Source: DASQBT01 sp963782495 (GTDB taxonomy: Bacteria; Pseudomonadota; Gammaproteobacteria; Burkholderiales; Thiobacillaceae). Taken from it: DNA of 64,000 bases. Positions 38,126 through 49,197 of this stretch are shown here, in pieces. Positions within the stretch are counted from its first letter, which is position 1. Every line of letters starts with the position of its first letter. The notes beneath the pieces are model-generated. The model was not told the DNA's origin. It did not search any database and saw nothing but the letters and a program-made list of their open reading frames with translations. The stretch covers positions 1 through 64,000 of the forward strand of contig CAWAJU010000009.1 of assembly GCA_963782495.1 (NCBI GenBank), read 5' to 3'. The position numbers and the translations under genes are program-made.

Positions 38126-38938
38126 GTGGCCGTTTTGCAAAACCCGCGCCCCGCCCTTATCGTGAACGGTGTGTATGACATGCTCGGATTCATCGCTGAG
38201 ATTGCCCACCGTTCGGGTTTGACCGGTCATGAAGCGCGCTGGGCGATCGGAATCTTGCTCACCACTGCTTTTGCCCTTCTTGCCCGCCGGATGAGAGGAG
38301 TTACAGCCTCCGGCGCAATTGCAGGTGCTTTTTGCTGCTTTGTGCTTTACCTGGGGGGCGGCGCCGGTGCTTTTGCGGCGCTGGTGACGGTCTTTGGGCT
38401 CGCCTGGATCACCACCCGGCTGGGCTATCAGCGCAAGCAGTCCCAAGGCACTGCGGAACGCCGGGAGGGCCGGAAGGCCTCTCAGGTTCTGGCCAATCTG
38501 GGGGTGGCAACGGCCTGCGCCGCCTGCTCGCTCATCCAACCCAGGCGTTTGTTCTTCTTGCTGGCCTTGGCGGCCGCGCTCTCCGAAGCCGCCGCTGACA
38601 CGATTTCGAGCGAAGTCGGGCAGGCCTTCGGCAGAGACGTTCGACTGATTACGACCTGGCGTCCAGTCCCTGCCGGCACCGACGGGGGCGTGAGCTTGCT
38701 TGGTACCTTAGCCGGGGCTGCGGCTGCAGCCATAGTAACGGCGGTGTGTTTTCTGGGCGGACTGCTGCCCGGCCGCTGGCCGGTGATTTGCGTGAGTTCG
38801 GCCCTGTTAGGCATGTTTTTGGACAGTCTTCTGGGTGCCTGGCTGGAACGTCGCCGTCTGATTAATAACGATATAGTAAACTTTTTGGGCACGCTCGCAG
38901 CCGCCGCAGCCGCATTCTGCCTGGCTTCAATCCCCTGA
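38126..38938 (+). CDS. DUF92 family membrane protein
   Basis: This is a polytopic membrane protein of up to 270 residues, of the DUF92/TIGR00297 family, related to plant VTE6-type phytyl-phosphate kinases. Family marks are ARRMRGVTASGAIAGA near residue 55, RKASQVLANLGVATACA, SEAAADTISSEVGQAFG and the C-terminal NNDIVNFLGT. The membrane segments are Ala/Gly/Leu-rich. The start is uncertain: a GTG at 38126 or an ATG at 38180 with no clear ribosome site for either. Substrate cannot be stated. It is divergent from ku. Confidence 0.8.
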   Translation: MAVLQNPRPALIVNGVYDMLGFIAEIAHRSGLTGHEARWAIGILLTTAFALLARRMRGVTASGAIAGAFCCFVLYLGGGAGAFAALVTVFGLAWITTRLGYQRKQSQGTAERREGRKASQVLANLGVATACAACSLIQPRRLFFLLALAAALSEAAADTISSEVGQAFGRDVRLITTWRPVPAGTDGGVSLLGTLAGAAAAAIVTAVCFLGGLLPGRWPVICVSSALLGMFLDSLLGAWLERRRLINNDIVNFLGTLAAAAAAFCLASIP

Positions 38939-39113
38939 TTTTCGCCTTTTACCCCGGCAGGTCATGTACTGATGGGCCTTGCTCCCAGTTACCCCGCGCG
39001 CGAAAATTACACAGAGCATCTTCACCAAAGTTTGCTTGCATCTCACTGCTTAAGCTGGGTTTCCGAAAAGTGCCTCGACGAGGCCCGCAAAGCAACGAAA
39101 GACGTTGGCAGTA

Positions 39114-39890
39114 ATGAAGATCCAGAAGTTTGTCATCGGTTACGTGCTGGCCCTGGCCCTATTGCTGTTCGCTCAGCAGCGCCCGGCAACCAGCAGCCAG
39201 CCCGCCGGCTTCCGACAAGTTGTAGACCTGACGCACTCTTTGCCGGCAAATGGTTTGGAGACGCCCCGGAAGTCCGCCTATCGCCTGGAAACAGCTGCCC
39301 TTACTGAGAAAATGGCGCTGTCGGGGCCCGCCTCGGAACAGCTTGCCACTCGAATCGACGCTCCCGCCAGGTTGGGGCGCGGACTATGGACGGTGGACCA
39401 GATTCCTGCAGGCCGGCTCATCGGGCCGCTGGTTGTGCTCGACGTCAGCGCTGCCGTCAAGAGCAACCCGGACTATGAGATTTCCGTGCAGGACATTGCT
39501 CGCTGGGAACAGGTCAACGGCGACATGCCCCTGGGCGCGATCGTAATGGCTCGCACCGGATGGGCCGCGCGCTGGAATTCGGTACACGATTCTCGCAACT
39601 CTGGCGCCAAAGGCGGAATGCACTTTCCCGGATTCTCAGAAGATGCAGCCCGCTTTCTGGCCGAAGGACGTAACGCCCTGGGATTGGGTATCGATACCGC
39701 CAACCTCGATCGCGGGTCCGCCAAAATATTTGCTGCCGGCCAATATGCCCTTCAGCACGGGCTCTATCTGTTGACCAATGTTGCCAACCTCGATCTCATG
39801 CCCGCCAACGGCGCCGTAGCCATGGTGGCCCCGGTAAAAGTAACCGGAGGCTCGACGGCTCCGGTGCGCATTCTGGCCCTGGTGCATTAA
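39114..39890 (+). CDS. Cyclase-family (kynurenine-formamidase-like) protein lacking the metal histidines
   Basis: This is a 258-residue secreted protein of the PF04199 cyclase family. A signal-type segment (FVIGYVLALALLLFA) begins the protein. The fold is clear (VDLTHSLPANG, WTVDQIPAGRLIGPLVVLDV, GAIVMARTGWAARWN, HFPGFSEDAARFL). In active members the motif HxGTHxDAPxH binds metal. Here residues 75-86 read EQLATRIDAPAR, so all three histidines are replaced (Glu, Arg, Arg) while the Asp and the DAP core remain. Metal-dependent hydrolysis is therefore unlikely in its usual form. The ATG at 39114 is preferred over an in-frame TTG at 39105. It stands alone between DUF92 and a DinB-family gene. Confidence 0.85.
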   Translation: MKIQKFVIGYVLALALLLFAQQRPATSSQPAGFRQVVDLTHSLPANGLETPRKSAYRLETAALTEKMALSGPASEQLATRIDAPARLGRGLWTVDQIPAGRLIGPLVVLDVSAAVKSNPDYEISVQDIARWEQVNGDMPLGAIVMARTGWAARWNSVHDSRNSGAKGGMHFPGFSEDAARFLAEGRNALGLGIDTANLDRGSAKIFAAGQYALQHGLYLLTNVANLDLMPANGAVAMVAPVKVTGGSTAPVRILALVH

Positions 39891-39959
39891 CCAAAATGTA
39901 GCGCCGGAGCTATCAGAAGTCCCCTCTCAATCGTTAATCGTTCCGTTCGCTTAGAATAG

Positions 39960-40493
39960 ATGGCGAATATGAGCGACCCCCGTTTTCCCATCGGAAAATT
40001 TACCTTCAACGGTCCGCCGGACGAGACGGAACGCCGCCGGCTGATCGACGAAATTGAACGGACGCCTGCTGCCTTGCGGGCCGCCGTGCAAGGGCTCTCT
40101 CCTCAGCAGATCGAAACTCCCTACCGCGATGGCGGATGGACTGTCCGGCAAGTGGTTCACCATGTGCCGGAGAGCCACATGAACGCCTACATCCGCTTCA
40201 AACTGGCGCTGACTGAAGATTCGCCGACCATCAAGCCGTACATGGAAGATCGCTGGGCCAAGCTGGCGGATGTCCAGTCGACTCCGTTGGAAGTTTCGTT
40301 GTCGTTGCTGGATGCACTGCACAACCGCTGGGTGCGCCTGTTGCGTTCGCTCGAAGCGCAGGACTGGAAGCGAACCTTCAATCATCCGGAACTAGGCAGC
40401 ATGCCTCTGGGAAAAAATCTCGCCTTATATGCCTGGCACGGCCGCCATCACGTAGCCCACATCACCGAACTGAGAAAAAAGATGGGTTGGTGA
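39960..40493 (+). CDS. DinB/YfiT-family putative metal-dependent hydrolase or thiol transferase
   Basis: This is a 177-residue four-helix-bundle protein of the DinB superfamily, close to YfiT/BstA. The N-terminal part has the family's FPIGKFTFNGPPDETERRRL. The metal-binding histidines are in RQVVHHVPESHMN (about 67-68) and AWHGRHHVAHITELR (about 159-167). The canonical three-His site is complete. Related proteins are thiol S-transferases or metal hydrolases; the acceptor here is unknown. The ATG at 39960 is used. Confidence 0.85.
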   Translation: MANMSDPRFPIGKFTFNGPPDETERRRLIDEIERTPAALRAAVQGLSPQQIETPYRDGGWTVRQVVHHVPESHMNAYIRFKLALTEDSPTIKPYMEDRWAKLADVQSTPLEVSLSLLDALHNRWVRLLRSLEAQDWKRTFNHPELGSMPLGKNLALYAWHGRHHVAHITELRKKMGW

Positions 40494-40568
40494 TGCCGTC
40501 ATTCTTGTCATCACAACGACGGAAGGGTAACTCGCCGGTAAGGGTGCTTCGCTCAGGATGACACATGG

Positions 40569-41159
40569 TTAGAGCAACCGCCGCATGATCGGCCTCCCCG
40601 GAGAGCGCCGGGCAACTTCCTCGAATCCAGCTTTGCGGAAGGCAGAAGCGAACCCCGTCCAGGCAAAGGAGTCCGCCATGGTTCCCAATCGCGGGTCAAC
40701 CGGATATCCCTCGACGATCTTTGCTCCCATCTTGCCTGCGAATTTGACCGCTGCATCGAGCAGCGGCACTGTGAGTCCATTCCGCCGCCGCGCTCGCGGG
40801 ATATAAAAACAGGTCACAGACCACACTGCCTGCTCGTCCACTGGCTTCAGAATGCGCGAGTTTTCCAAAACCGGATACGCTGCACGCGGGGCGACCGCGC
40901 ACCATCCCACGGGCTGATCGCCGTCGTATGCCAGCACGCCCGTAGGCGCTCCTGAGTCGACAATTCTCCGGAACGCCCGCCGGTTGCTAGCGCCTTTCTT
41001 CTTCTCGTACTCTGACCGGCGCAGCTTCCACCACATACACCAGCATCCTCCGGAAGCCCCGCGCGGACCGAACAGAGTCTTCAGGTCAGCCCAGTTTTTC
41101 TCCGTCAATGGGCGGAAAGTCAGAGCCGGGTTAGTTTTGGATGCGGAGCGGGCCTTCAT
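40569..41159 (-). CDS. GNAT-family N-acetyltransferase
   Basis: This is a 196-residue cytoplasmic acetyltransferase. It has the beta-strand LAYDGDQPVGWCAVAPR, the acceptor strand AVWSVTCFYIPRARRRNGL with the acetyl-CoA-binding R-x-R-x-x-G-L type loop, and an end motif GFEEVARRSPGRPIMRRLL. A Cys/Trp-rich N-terminal patch (GGCWCMWWKLRR) is typical of a subfamily annotated as GNAT with unknown substrate. It is monocistronic, and no good ribosome site precedes the ATG. Confidence 0.85.
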   Translation of the reverse strand: MKARSASKTNPALTFRPLTEKNWADLKTLFGPRGASGGCWCMWWKLRRSEYEKKKGASNRRAFRRIVDSGAPTGVLAYDGDQPVGWCAVAPRAAYPVLENSRILKPVDEQAVWSVTCFYIPRARRRNGLTVPLLDAAVKFAGKMGAKIVEGYPVDPRLGTMADSFAWTGFASAFRKAGFEEVARRSPGRPIMRRLL

Positions 41160-41216
41160 TCAGATCTGAATGATAGACGAAAATTTATGGGAGATCAGGA
41201 CGGCTGGCAAGATCTC

Positions 41217-41357
41217 GCGTAGGGGCGGGCGCCCTTGCCCGTCCCAGTCGGGCACAGCCCCACGACATTACTTGACTTACTCTGCCCAAAATTATACCGC
41301 CCAAAAAAAGTTGCCGAGCGTTGCTCGGCTGGGCGGACGGGGCGTCTGCCCCTACGC
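41217..41357. repeat. Imperfect palindrome, CGTAGGGGC type (copy 1)
   Basis: The ends GCGTAGGGGCGGGCGCC and GGGCGTCTGCCCCTACGC pair. The middle is unique sequence, and a related element is at 55270-55388. Confidence 0.6.
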
Positions 41358-41396
41358 AGATCCCACTTGATGGCCTTGTCCTTCTACGGCAGAAAA

Positions 41397-41576
41397 CTAG
41401 TCAGATACCCGGTAGCCGCAAGCCTCGCGGCAGGGCGGGCAATAGTAGAGACCATCACTGCACAAGCGCACGTCGACTTGTCCCTGGCAGGAGCAGCAGT
41501 ACTTCTCGCAATCGCACTTGTCTTCCGTCATGTCGCACTGCATGCAGTGATATTTGGTCTTGGTGCTGGTGGCCAT
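41397..41576 (-). CDS. 59-residue cysteine-rich protein
   Basis: This small protein has eleven cysteines arranged as HCMQC, KCDCEKYCCSC, LCSDGLYYCPPC and REAC. They resemble paired zinc-ribbon or redox knuckles: C11/C14, C21/C23/C27/C28/C30, C39, C46/C49, C53. The codons are unbroken from ATG at 41576 to TAG at 41397. It has no signal peptide or membrane segment. Charged residues surround the Cys pairs, and it ends GYRVSD. I recall similar short proteins in Acidobacteriota genomes, but the function is unknown; metal binding is inference. The antisense frame on the plus strand shows no protein-like features. Confidence 0.7.
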   Translation of the reverse strand: MATSTKTKYHCMQCDMTEDKCDCEKYCCSCQGQVDVRLCSDGLYYCPPCREACGYRVSD

Positions 41577-41714
41577 AAACGAACTCTACCGCGGGTCGAA
41601 CGGGCATGGAAGGTTCCGTTGGTAACCGGCAATGTCGAGAGGTTTCCTTCCTGAACCTTCGTGGCGTGGTGCTCGGTTTCGCCAGTTCGCACCGCCCCTG
41701 AATCGGTCCAGAAG

Positions 41715-41836
41715 TCCTTTGCGTTCTTTGCGAATCCTTGGCGAACTTTGCGGTTTAAGACTTTGGCATCACTGGCAGTTGGGAAGGCAAAAATCCTAAA
41801 CCGCAAAGTTCGCAAAGGATTCGCAAAGGACGCAAA
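41715..41836. repeat. Imperfect palindrome with GCAAAG/CTTTGCG words
   Basis: The left arm TCCTTTGCGTTCTTTGCG and the right arm ending CGCAAAGGACGCAAA are inverted copies around a 40-base centre. The right arm adds TAAACCGCAAAGTTCGCAAA. It has the same layout as the AACCACGAAGG elements but a different word, and lies upstream of gcvT. Confidence 0.7.
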
Positions 41837-41961
41837 AGCACTCAGATGAAATTGCGACACCGTCCCCAAAGCGGTTCAGTTGAAGCCCTCGCCGAGCGCG
41901 TGTTAGGGTATTTAGTCTCACCATTTCAGCAGCCCAGCCACTGCTTTAGATCGAGGCCCAA

Positions 41962-43104
41962 TTGCCCGCAGTTGAAGCCACTCCCGCCGTCCGCAAGACC
42001 GCACTCAACTCTGTGCATCGCCAGATGGGCGCCAAAATGGTCGAATTCAACGGTTGGGAGATGCCGGTGGAATATCCCTCCGCGGGCGGCATTATGGCCG
42101 AGCACAATGCAGTCCGCGCCAGCGTGGGTATCTTCGATGTCAGCCACATGGGCGATATCCGCCTGGCCGGGCCGGATGCTTTGGCCGCCGTCCAGCACAT
42201 TTCCATGAATGACGCCTCTCGCCTTGCCATCGGTCAGGCGCAATATTCCGCACTGCTTTATCCCGAGGGGACTTTCGTCGATGACGTCGTCGTCCATCGT
42301 CTCGGCGAGGATGAATACTTGCTGGTCATCAATGCCGGCACCCGTGAAAAAGACTTCAACTGGGTGCGGGACCATACCCGGCAGTTCAGTTGCAATGTGG
42401 AGAACCTCTCCGACGACTTCACCCAGATTGCGATTCAAGGGCCGAAGGCCGTGAACCTGCTGCAGAAACTCACCGACGCCGACCTTTCGACGGTGAAGTT
42501 CTATTGGGTTACTCGCGGGACAGTGTGCGGACTCAAAAACATTCTGATTGCCCGCACTGGCTATACCGGCGAAGACGGATTTGAAATCTATATCCCGAGC
42601 GACGAACCAACCAGTGCCCGGGTATGGAACGAAATCCTCGAAGCAGGCAAGGAATTCGGAGTAGTGCCGTGTGGACTGGGCGCCCGCAACACCTTGCGCC
42701 TCGAAGCCAGGCTACCGCTTTACGGACACGAAATTTCCGACACTATCAACGTCTGGGAGGCCGGCCTCGATCGCTTCTGCAAAATGGAAAAGCCGGACTT
42801 CATCGGCCGGGCAGCCCTCGAAAAAGCCAAGATTGAAGGAACAAAGAAGGAGTTGGTTGGCCTGGAAATGCTGGATCGCGGCATCGCTCGCGACGGCTAT
42901 AAGATCCTCGACTTGGCTGGCCGGGAGATCGGCTACGTTACCAGCGGCTCCCCCGCGCCCTTTCTGAAGAAAAACATAGCCCTCGCCTACGTCCCTACCG
43001 AGTTTGTTCCTCTGGGCACCGAATTGAAGGTCGAAATCCGCGGCCAGGGAGTAAAAGCGCAAGTCGTGCCGACTCCGTTCTATAAGAAACCCAAAAAGGC
43101 CTAA
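41962..43104 (+). CDS. gcvT: Glycine cleavage system T protein (aminomethyltransferase)
   Basis: This is a 380-residue folate-dependent aminomethyltransferase that releases ammonia and forms methylene-THF from the GcvH-bound aminomethyl group. Typical marks are MVEFNGWEMPVEYP, VRASVGIFDVSHMG (the conserved DVSHMG), ILIARTGYTGEDGFEIY and GLGARNTLRLEA. The TTG start at 41962 has GAGG six bases before. It is first of the gcv set; I see no glycine riboswitch before it. Confidence 0.95.
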   Translation: MPAVEATPAVRKTALNSVHRQMGAKMVEFNGWEMPVEYPSAGGIMAEHNAVRASVGIFDVSHMGDIRLAGPDALAAVQHISMNDASRLAIGQAQYSALLYPEGTFVDDVVVHRLGEDEYLLVINAGTREKDFNWVRDHTRQFSCNVENLSDDFTQIAIQGPKAVNLLQKLTDADLSTVKFYWVTRGTVCGLKNILIARTGYTGEDGFEIYIPSDEPTSARVWNEILEAGKEFGVVPCGLGARNTLRLEARLPLYGHEISDTINVWEAGLDRFCKMEKPDFIGRAALEKAKIEGTKKELVGLEMLDRGIARDGYKILDLAGREIGYVTSGSPAPFLKKNIALAYVPTEFVPLGTELKVEIRGQGVKAQVVPTPFYKKPKKA

Positions 43105-43176
43105 CCACAGAGGGACACAGGGATCACATAGGAAAAAGAATAGCCGGAAGCTAGCAGCCAGGAGCCAGAATCAAAT

Positions 43177-43566
43177 ATGCCATTTCCAATTGACTACAAG
43201 TACACCAAAGAGCACGAGTGGATCAAAGCCGACGGCAAGAACGCCACGATCGGCATCACCAGCTACGCTCAGGATTCACTCGGAGACATTGTTTTCGTCG
43301 ACCTGCCCAAGCCGGGCGCCGAAATCGTGGCAGGCAAGACATTCGGTTCTGTGGAATCGGTGAAGGCAGTGTCGGACCTTTACGCGCCTGTTTCCGGCGC
43401 GGTGACCGAGGTGAACGGAGATTTGGCGACCGCTCCGGAAAAGATCAATAAAGATGCGCACAGCGCCTGGATGATCAAAATTGCTTTAAAAGATCCGGCG
43501 GACCTGAATGCGCTGCTTTCGGCTTCCGACTATGAGAAGTTCGTCGCGGAAGAAGGCGGGCACTGA
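43177..43566 (+). CDS. gcvH: Glycine cleavage system H protein
   Basis: This is a 129-residue lipoyl carrier that shuttles the aminomethyl group between GcvP, GcvT and E3. The lipoylated lysine is K63 in GSVESVKAVSDLYAPVSG, and the EHEWIK start is typical. It lies 72 bases after gcvT with GGAG upstream, and feeds the PDH-type E3 at 10521 or another dihydrolipoamide dehydrogenase. Confidence 0.97.
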   Translation: MPFPIDYKYTKEHEWIKADGKNATIGITSYAQDSLGDIVFVDLPKPGAEIVAGKTFGSVESVKAVSDLYAPVSGAVTEVNGDLATAPEKINKDAHSAWMIKIALKDPADLNALLSASDYEKFVAEEGGH

Positions 43567-43622
43567 TTCGCTCACCGAGCTCAACAATCGAACTGCCTTC
43601 GAGATACATCTAAATAATCCCT

Positions 43623-45001
43623 ATGCGTTATTTACCTAAATCTCCCGCCGACCGCAAAGCCATGCTACAGGCCATCGGCGCGCGTTCGATTGACGACTTG
43701 TTCGCTCCCATCCCGGCGGAATACCGGCTCGACCGGGACCTGAAAGTTCCGCGCCAAATGGCGGAATCCGAAATTGTCGATTGGTTCCGCGAGCGCGCTC
43801 GCGAAAACGGGGATACCTACGCTAGTTTTCTCGGCGCGGGCGCCTACTCGCACTACCGCCCGGTGATCATCGATTCACTCATCTCGCGGGGCGAGTTTTT
43901 GACGGCCTACACACCTTATCAGGCGGAGATTTCCCAGGGGACTCTGCAAGCAATCTTCGAGTTCCAGACCATGATTTGCGAACTCACCGGCATGGAAGTC
44001 GCTAATGCCTCCATGTACGACGGTTCGACGGCGGCTGCCGAGGGCGTGATGATGGCCGTGCGTCTTACCGGACGGCGCTCAGTGGTCATTGCCCGTAGCG
44101 TGCATCCCGAATATCGCGAGGTCCTGACCACCTACGCGCATCATCAGAACCTCCCGCTTTCGACGGTTTCGTTCCAAGACAACGGCCGCCTGAACCTTGA
44201 TGAGTTGGAGAAATCAATCACGCCGGATACCGCCTGCATCCTGATCCAATCGCCCAATTTCTTCGGCACGATCGAGGACGCTACCGCCATCGCCGAGATC
44301 GCCCACAAGAGAGGTACGATGCTGGTGGTGTCGATCGCGGAAGCAGTCTCGCTGGGTATTGTCGAGCCGCCGCGTCAGGCCGACGTGATCGCGATGGAAG
44401 CGCAATCATTCGGCGTGCCTCTCGGTTTCGGCGGGCCTTACTGCGGTGTAATCGCCACGCGAGAACCATTCGTTCGCCAGATGCCCGGACGCCTCGCCGG
44501 CCAGACTACCGACCGTAACGGCAAACGCGGCTTCGTCTTGACCCTGGCTACACGCGAGCAGCACATACGCCGCGAGAAGGCGACCTCCAATATCTGCACC
44601 AACCAGGCTTTGGTCGCGCTGATGGTCAACATCTTCATGACCATCTACGGCAAAGTGGGGCTCAAGGAACTGGCAAAACAGAATCTTGCTAAGGCCACCT
44701 ACGCGGCTGCTCAATTCGGTAAACATGCACAGGTCCTGTTCCCGGGCGCACCACGCTTCAACGAATTCGTGGTGCAGACCAGCGAAGATCCTTATGCCAT
44801 CAACAGCCGCCTTCTGGGACACAAGATCGTCGGCGGCCTTCCCCTGAAGAAGTTTTATCCCGATCTGGGAAATGCTGCCTTATGGTGCTGTACTGAACTG
44901 ACCACGCGTAGTGCGATCGACACTGCGGTCGGTCTGGTCGCGGAAAGCGAGCGGTCGGTAAGCGCCGCCAAAGAAGAAGTGGACGTGCAGGAGGTGGCGC
45001 G

Positions 45002-45005
<4 letters not shown>
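43623..45005 (+). CDS. gcvPA: Glycine dehydrogenase (decarboxylating) subunit 1
   Basis: This is a 460-residue N-terminal half of the split P protein, which with GcvPB decarboxylates glycine on pyridoxal phosphate. The family features are FLGAGAYSHYRPVIIDSL, YTPYQAEISQGTLQAIFEFQ and TTDRNGKRGFVLTLATREQH. The stop overlaps the gcvPB ATG by four bases. Confidence 0.96.
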
Positions 45006-46492
<1,487 letters not shown>

Positions 46493-46595
46493 CCACTTAG
46501 GACAGGCAGGCAGTTCGCGTTCTAGTCGTGACTCCAGTCAAGGCAGCACCACAATCGCCTCTGGGGTGCTCCGCCGTCATTGTGATTAAATCTCT

Positions 46596-48458
46596 TTGTT
46601 GCCAACCCCTGCAAGAAAGCCGTTCGAAGAGCCTGCGGGTCTTTTCTCTTCACCAGAGAAGCGCAACCTCATTTTCTGTCTCCTGCTGGTAGTCGCCACG
46701 CTGGCACTGTACAACCCGGTCAACCGCCATCCCTTCGTTAATTACGATGACGACCGCTACGTCACCGAGAACCCACACGTCCGCAACGGCTTGAGCTGGG
46801 ACACGATCACCTGGGCATTCACCGCCGAAGAGCAGGGAAACTGGCATCCGTTGACGTGGCTGTCTCACGCACTCGACTGGCAACTGTTCCACCAGAATCC
46901 TACGGGACACCATTTCACCAGCCTCCTCATTCACGCCGCGAATTCTGTCCTTTTGTTCTTATTTCTGATTTACTCCACCGGACGCATCGGACCGAGCTGG
47001 TTCGTGGCCGCTTTATTCGCGCTTCATCCCATCAATGTCGAATCCGTGGCTTGGATTGCCGAACGGAAGAACGTTCTCAGCACATTCTTCTTTCTGGCCG
47101 CACTCATGGCCTACTGTTGGTACGCCAGAAAACCAGGCTGGCGGCGATATCTGGTGTTCGCTGGTTTATTTGTCCTGGGGCTGATGTCGAAGCCTATGGT
47201 CATCACGCTTCCGTTTGTGCTTTTGTTGCTGGACTACTGGCCTCTGTCGAGAGTTCAAGGAAGCCCGGTAGACGCGGAGGTTCCGCAGTTATCTTTTTTG
47301 CGATTGCTGGTCGAGAAAATGCCGCTGTTCGCTCTTTCGGCCGCCAGCGCCGTGATCACCATGCAGGCCCAGCAGGCAGGCGGAGCCATGCGCTCCACTG
47401 CGCAGTTTTCGCTCGCCGTGCGCCTGGAAAATGCAGTGGTCGCTTACGCGACTTATTTGTGGAAGATTATCTGGCCGTTGCATCTCGCGCCTCTTTATCC
47501 TCATCCGGGAGATTCGCTGCCCCTGTGGCAGGTGGTGATCTCACTACTGGTACTGGTGGCAGTGACGGCTGCAGTGCTGAGGTTTCGCTCCCGGCGGTAT
47601 CTACTGACGGGCTGGTCTTGGTTTCTGGGGACTCTGGTTCCGGTCATTGGCCTGGTGCAGATCGGCGATCAAGCGATGGCAGACCGTTACGCCTATATTC
47701 CGCTCATCGGAATCTTTGTGATGATCGCCTGGGGTGCTGCAGACCTGGCCGATTCTCGCCGGATCGGTTTCAGCGCGCGCATCGTTCTCGGGGCCTGCGT
47801 TCTACTCGTTCTTTCGTTCGTCACGTATCGCCAACTTGCTTACTGGTCGAGCAGTTACGATCTCTGGACGCATGCGCTCGCCGTCACTGACAAGAATTTC
47901 ATAGCTCAGGATAATCTGGGCGGCGCGCTCTTGCTTCTGGGCAAACCCGACGAAGCCTATCCGCACTTTCAGGCTGCTGCGGAAATCAATCCCAACGATC
48001 CCATGAGCCGCTCCAACCTGGGTGCCTACCTTCAGGCACATGGACACCTGGCCGAAGCCATCGAGCAGGAAAAGCGCGTCATTACTCTCACTTCCGATGC
48101 CGGCCTGTTGGCCTCAACCTACGCCAACCTCGGCAGCGCCTATCGCCAGTTGGGAGAAGACGAAAAAGCCCGTGACAGCTACGATCAGGCCCTGCGCCTG
48201 AATGGCAACCAGTCCAATGCCTACCTGGGTCTGGGCGATTTACTGGAACGGCAAAATCGGCTGGATGAGGCGATCAAGAATTACTCCAGAGCGGTTGAGT
48301 TGCGGCCAACCGACACAGGTTTTCTTCTTCTCGGTCGTGCTCTGGAGAGAGCGGGCCGCCCGGCGGAAGCGCTCGCCGCTTACCAGGCGGCGCTGAAGCT
48401 TTCGCCCGATATGCCGGAAGCACAGCATGCGGTGGATGCGCTGTCTGGAAAGCGCTGA
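46596..48458 (+). CDS. GT-C-type membrane protein with C-terminal TPR repeats
   Basis: This is a 620-residue inner-membrane protein. About ten membrane helices lie in residues 23-430, beginning NLIFCLLLVVATLALYNPVN. The acidic motif FVNYDDDRYVTENPHVRNGL and HPLTWLSHALDWQLF are characteristic of GT-C/TMTC-like proteins, which transfer sugars from lipid carriers. The C-terminus has at least four TPR units (YPHFQAAAEINPNDPMSRSN, YANLGSAYRQLGEDEKARDS) for partner binding. The start TTG at 46596 is the least certain point. The acceptor substrate is unknown. Confidence 0.8.
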   Translation: MLPTPARKPFEEPAGLFSSPEKRNLIFCLLLVVATLALYNPVNRHPFVNYDDDRYVTENPHVRNGLSWDTITWAFTAEEQGNWHPLTWLSHALDWQLFHQNPTGHHFTSLLIHAANSVLLFLFLIYSTGRIGPSWFVAALFALHPINVESVAWIAERKNVLSTFFFLAALMAYCWYARKPGWRRYLVFAGLFVLGLMSKPMVITLPFVLLLLDYWPLSRVQGSPVDAEVPQLSFLRLLVEKMPLFALSAASAVITMQAQQAGGAMRSTAQFSLAVRLENAVVAYATYLWKIIWPLHLAPLYPHPGDSLPLWQVVISLLVLVAVTAAVLRFRSRRYLLTGWSWFLGTLVPVIGLVQIGDQAMADRYAYIPLIGIFVMIAWGAADLADSRRIGFSARIVLGACVLLVLSFVTYRQLAYWSSSYDLWTHALAVTDKNFIAQDNLGGALLLLGKPDEAYPHFQAAAEINPNDPMSRSNLGAYLQAHGHLAEAIEQEKRVITLTSDAGLLASTYANLGSAYRQLGEDEKARDSYDQALRLNGNQSNAYLGLGDLLERQNRLDEAIKNYSRAVELRPTDTGFLLLGRALERAGRPAEALAAYQAALKLSPDMPEAQHAVDALSGKR

Positions 48459-48487
48459 ACTCCACCGCACGCTACACTTCCAGGAAC

Positions 48488-49021
48488 CTACTTCTTCTCG
48501 CTGACGTCCACCGAGGCACGCGTCTTCTCCCAGTCCAGATGCATCGTGCACGACGATCCGGTCTGGTCGAAGCCGATCGTGAAATTTTCCACGGGCGAGG
48601 ATAGTGCGGAAACTTTCATGTCCACCCGGGTAAAGTCATCGCCTTCGCCGGGATACGGAATGCCCCACTCGCCAGTCTTCTTGCTGATGATCAGCACCCA
48701 CTTGTCGGCATTCGGAATAGTGAACATTGTGTAACTTCCGGCCGGAACGTCCTTGCCTCCAATATTGAGATTGGTGTCTGTGACCAGCGTGGTTGCTTCG
48801 TTGGCTCCGGCTCGCCATACTTCTCCGTAGGGCACCAGGCCGCCGAAAATCTTCCGGCCTTTCATGCGCGGACTCGAATAGTCCGATTTGACCATCTTGC
48901 CATCGCTGAACTTGCATTGCGCCTGTGCGGGTGGACTGGGACGCTTGCTCGCGTCTTGCGCACAGGCCAGCAGGGCGAAAATGGGCAGGAAAAGAACGAC
49001 GACTGTGCTGCGTATCTTCAT
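48488..49021 (-). CDS. DUF2911 family secreted protein
   Basis: This is a 177-residue exported protein with a signal peptide ending in LFLPIFALLACAQ, so it may also be a lipoprotein (LLAC). The DUF2911 fold shows in SDYSSPRMKGRKIFGGLVPYGEVWRAG and VPAGSYTMFTIPNADKWVLI. GAGAG lies before the ATG at 49021. The function of the family is unknown. Confidence 0.85.
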   Translation of the reverse strand: MKIRSTVVVLFLPIFALLACAQDASKRPSPPAQAQCKFSDGKMVKSDYSSPRMKGRKIFGGLVPYGEVWRAGANEATTLVTDTNLNIGGKDVPAGSYTMFTIPNADKWVLIISKKTGEWGIPYPGEGDDFTRVDMKVSALSSPVENFTIGFDQTGSSCTMHLDWEKTRASVDVSEKK

Positions 49022-49197
49022 GAATCTCTCCTTGAGTAAGCTTCCAGCTTCTGGTTCCCGGCTCGAGCATCCGGCAAGAGCTGTACCTGGAAGCAGCCAG
49101 CCGCCAGAAGCTCCTTTTCTTTTGACGTACCCGCGTAATCTTGGACAGCAAACGTCCGCAATTATGCTCCACCCCACCTAACCGATACAATCAAGCC

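Noticed and set aside
37946..38539. 200-residue N-terminal extension of Ku
   Set aside because: The homologous start MAASVWSGY lies at 37945 with a ribosome site; the extension overlaps the divergent DUF92 gene.
41837..41961. Glycine riboswitch upstream of gcvT
   Set aside because: The conserved aptamer cores are absent and the leader is too short after the palindrome.
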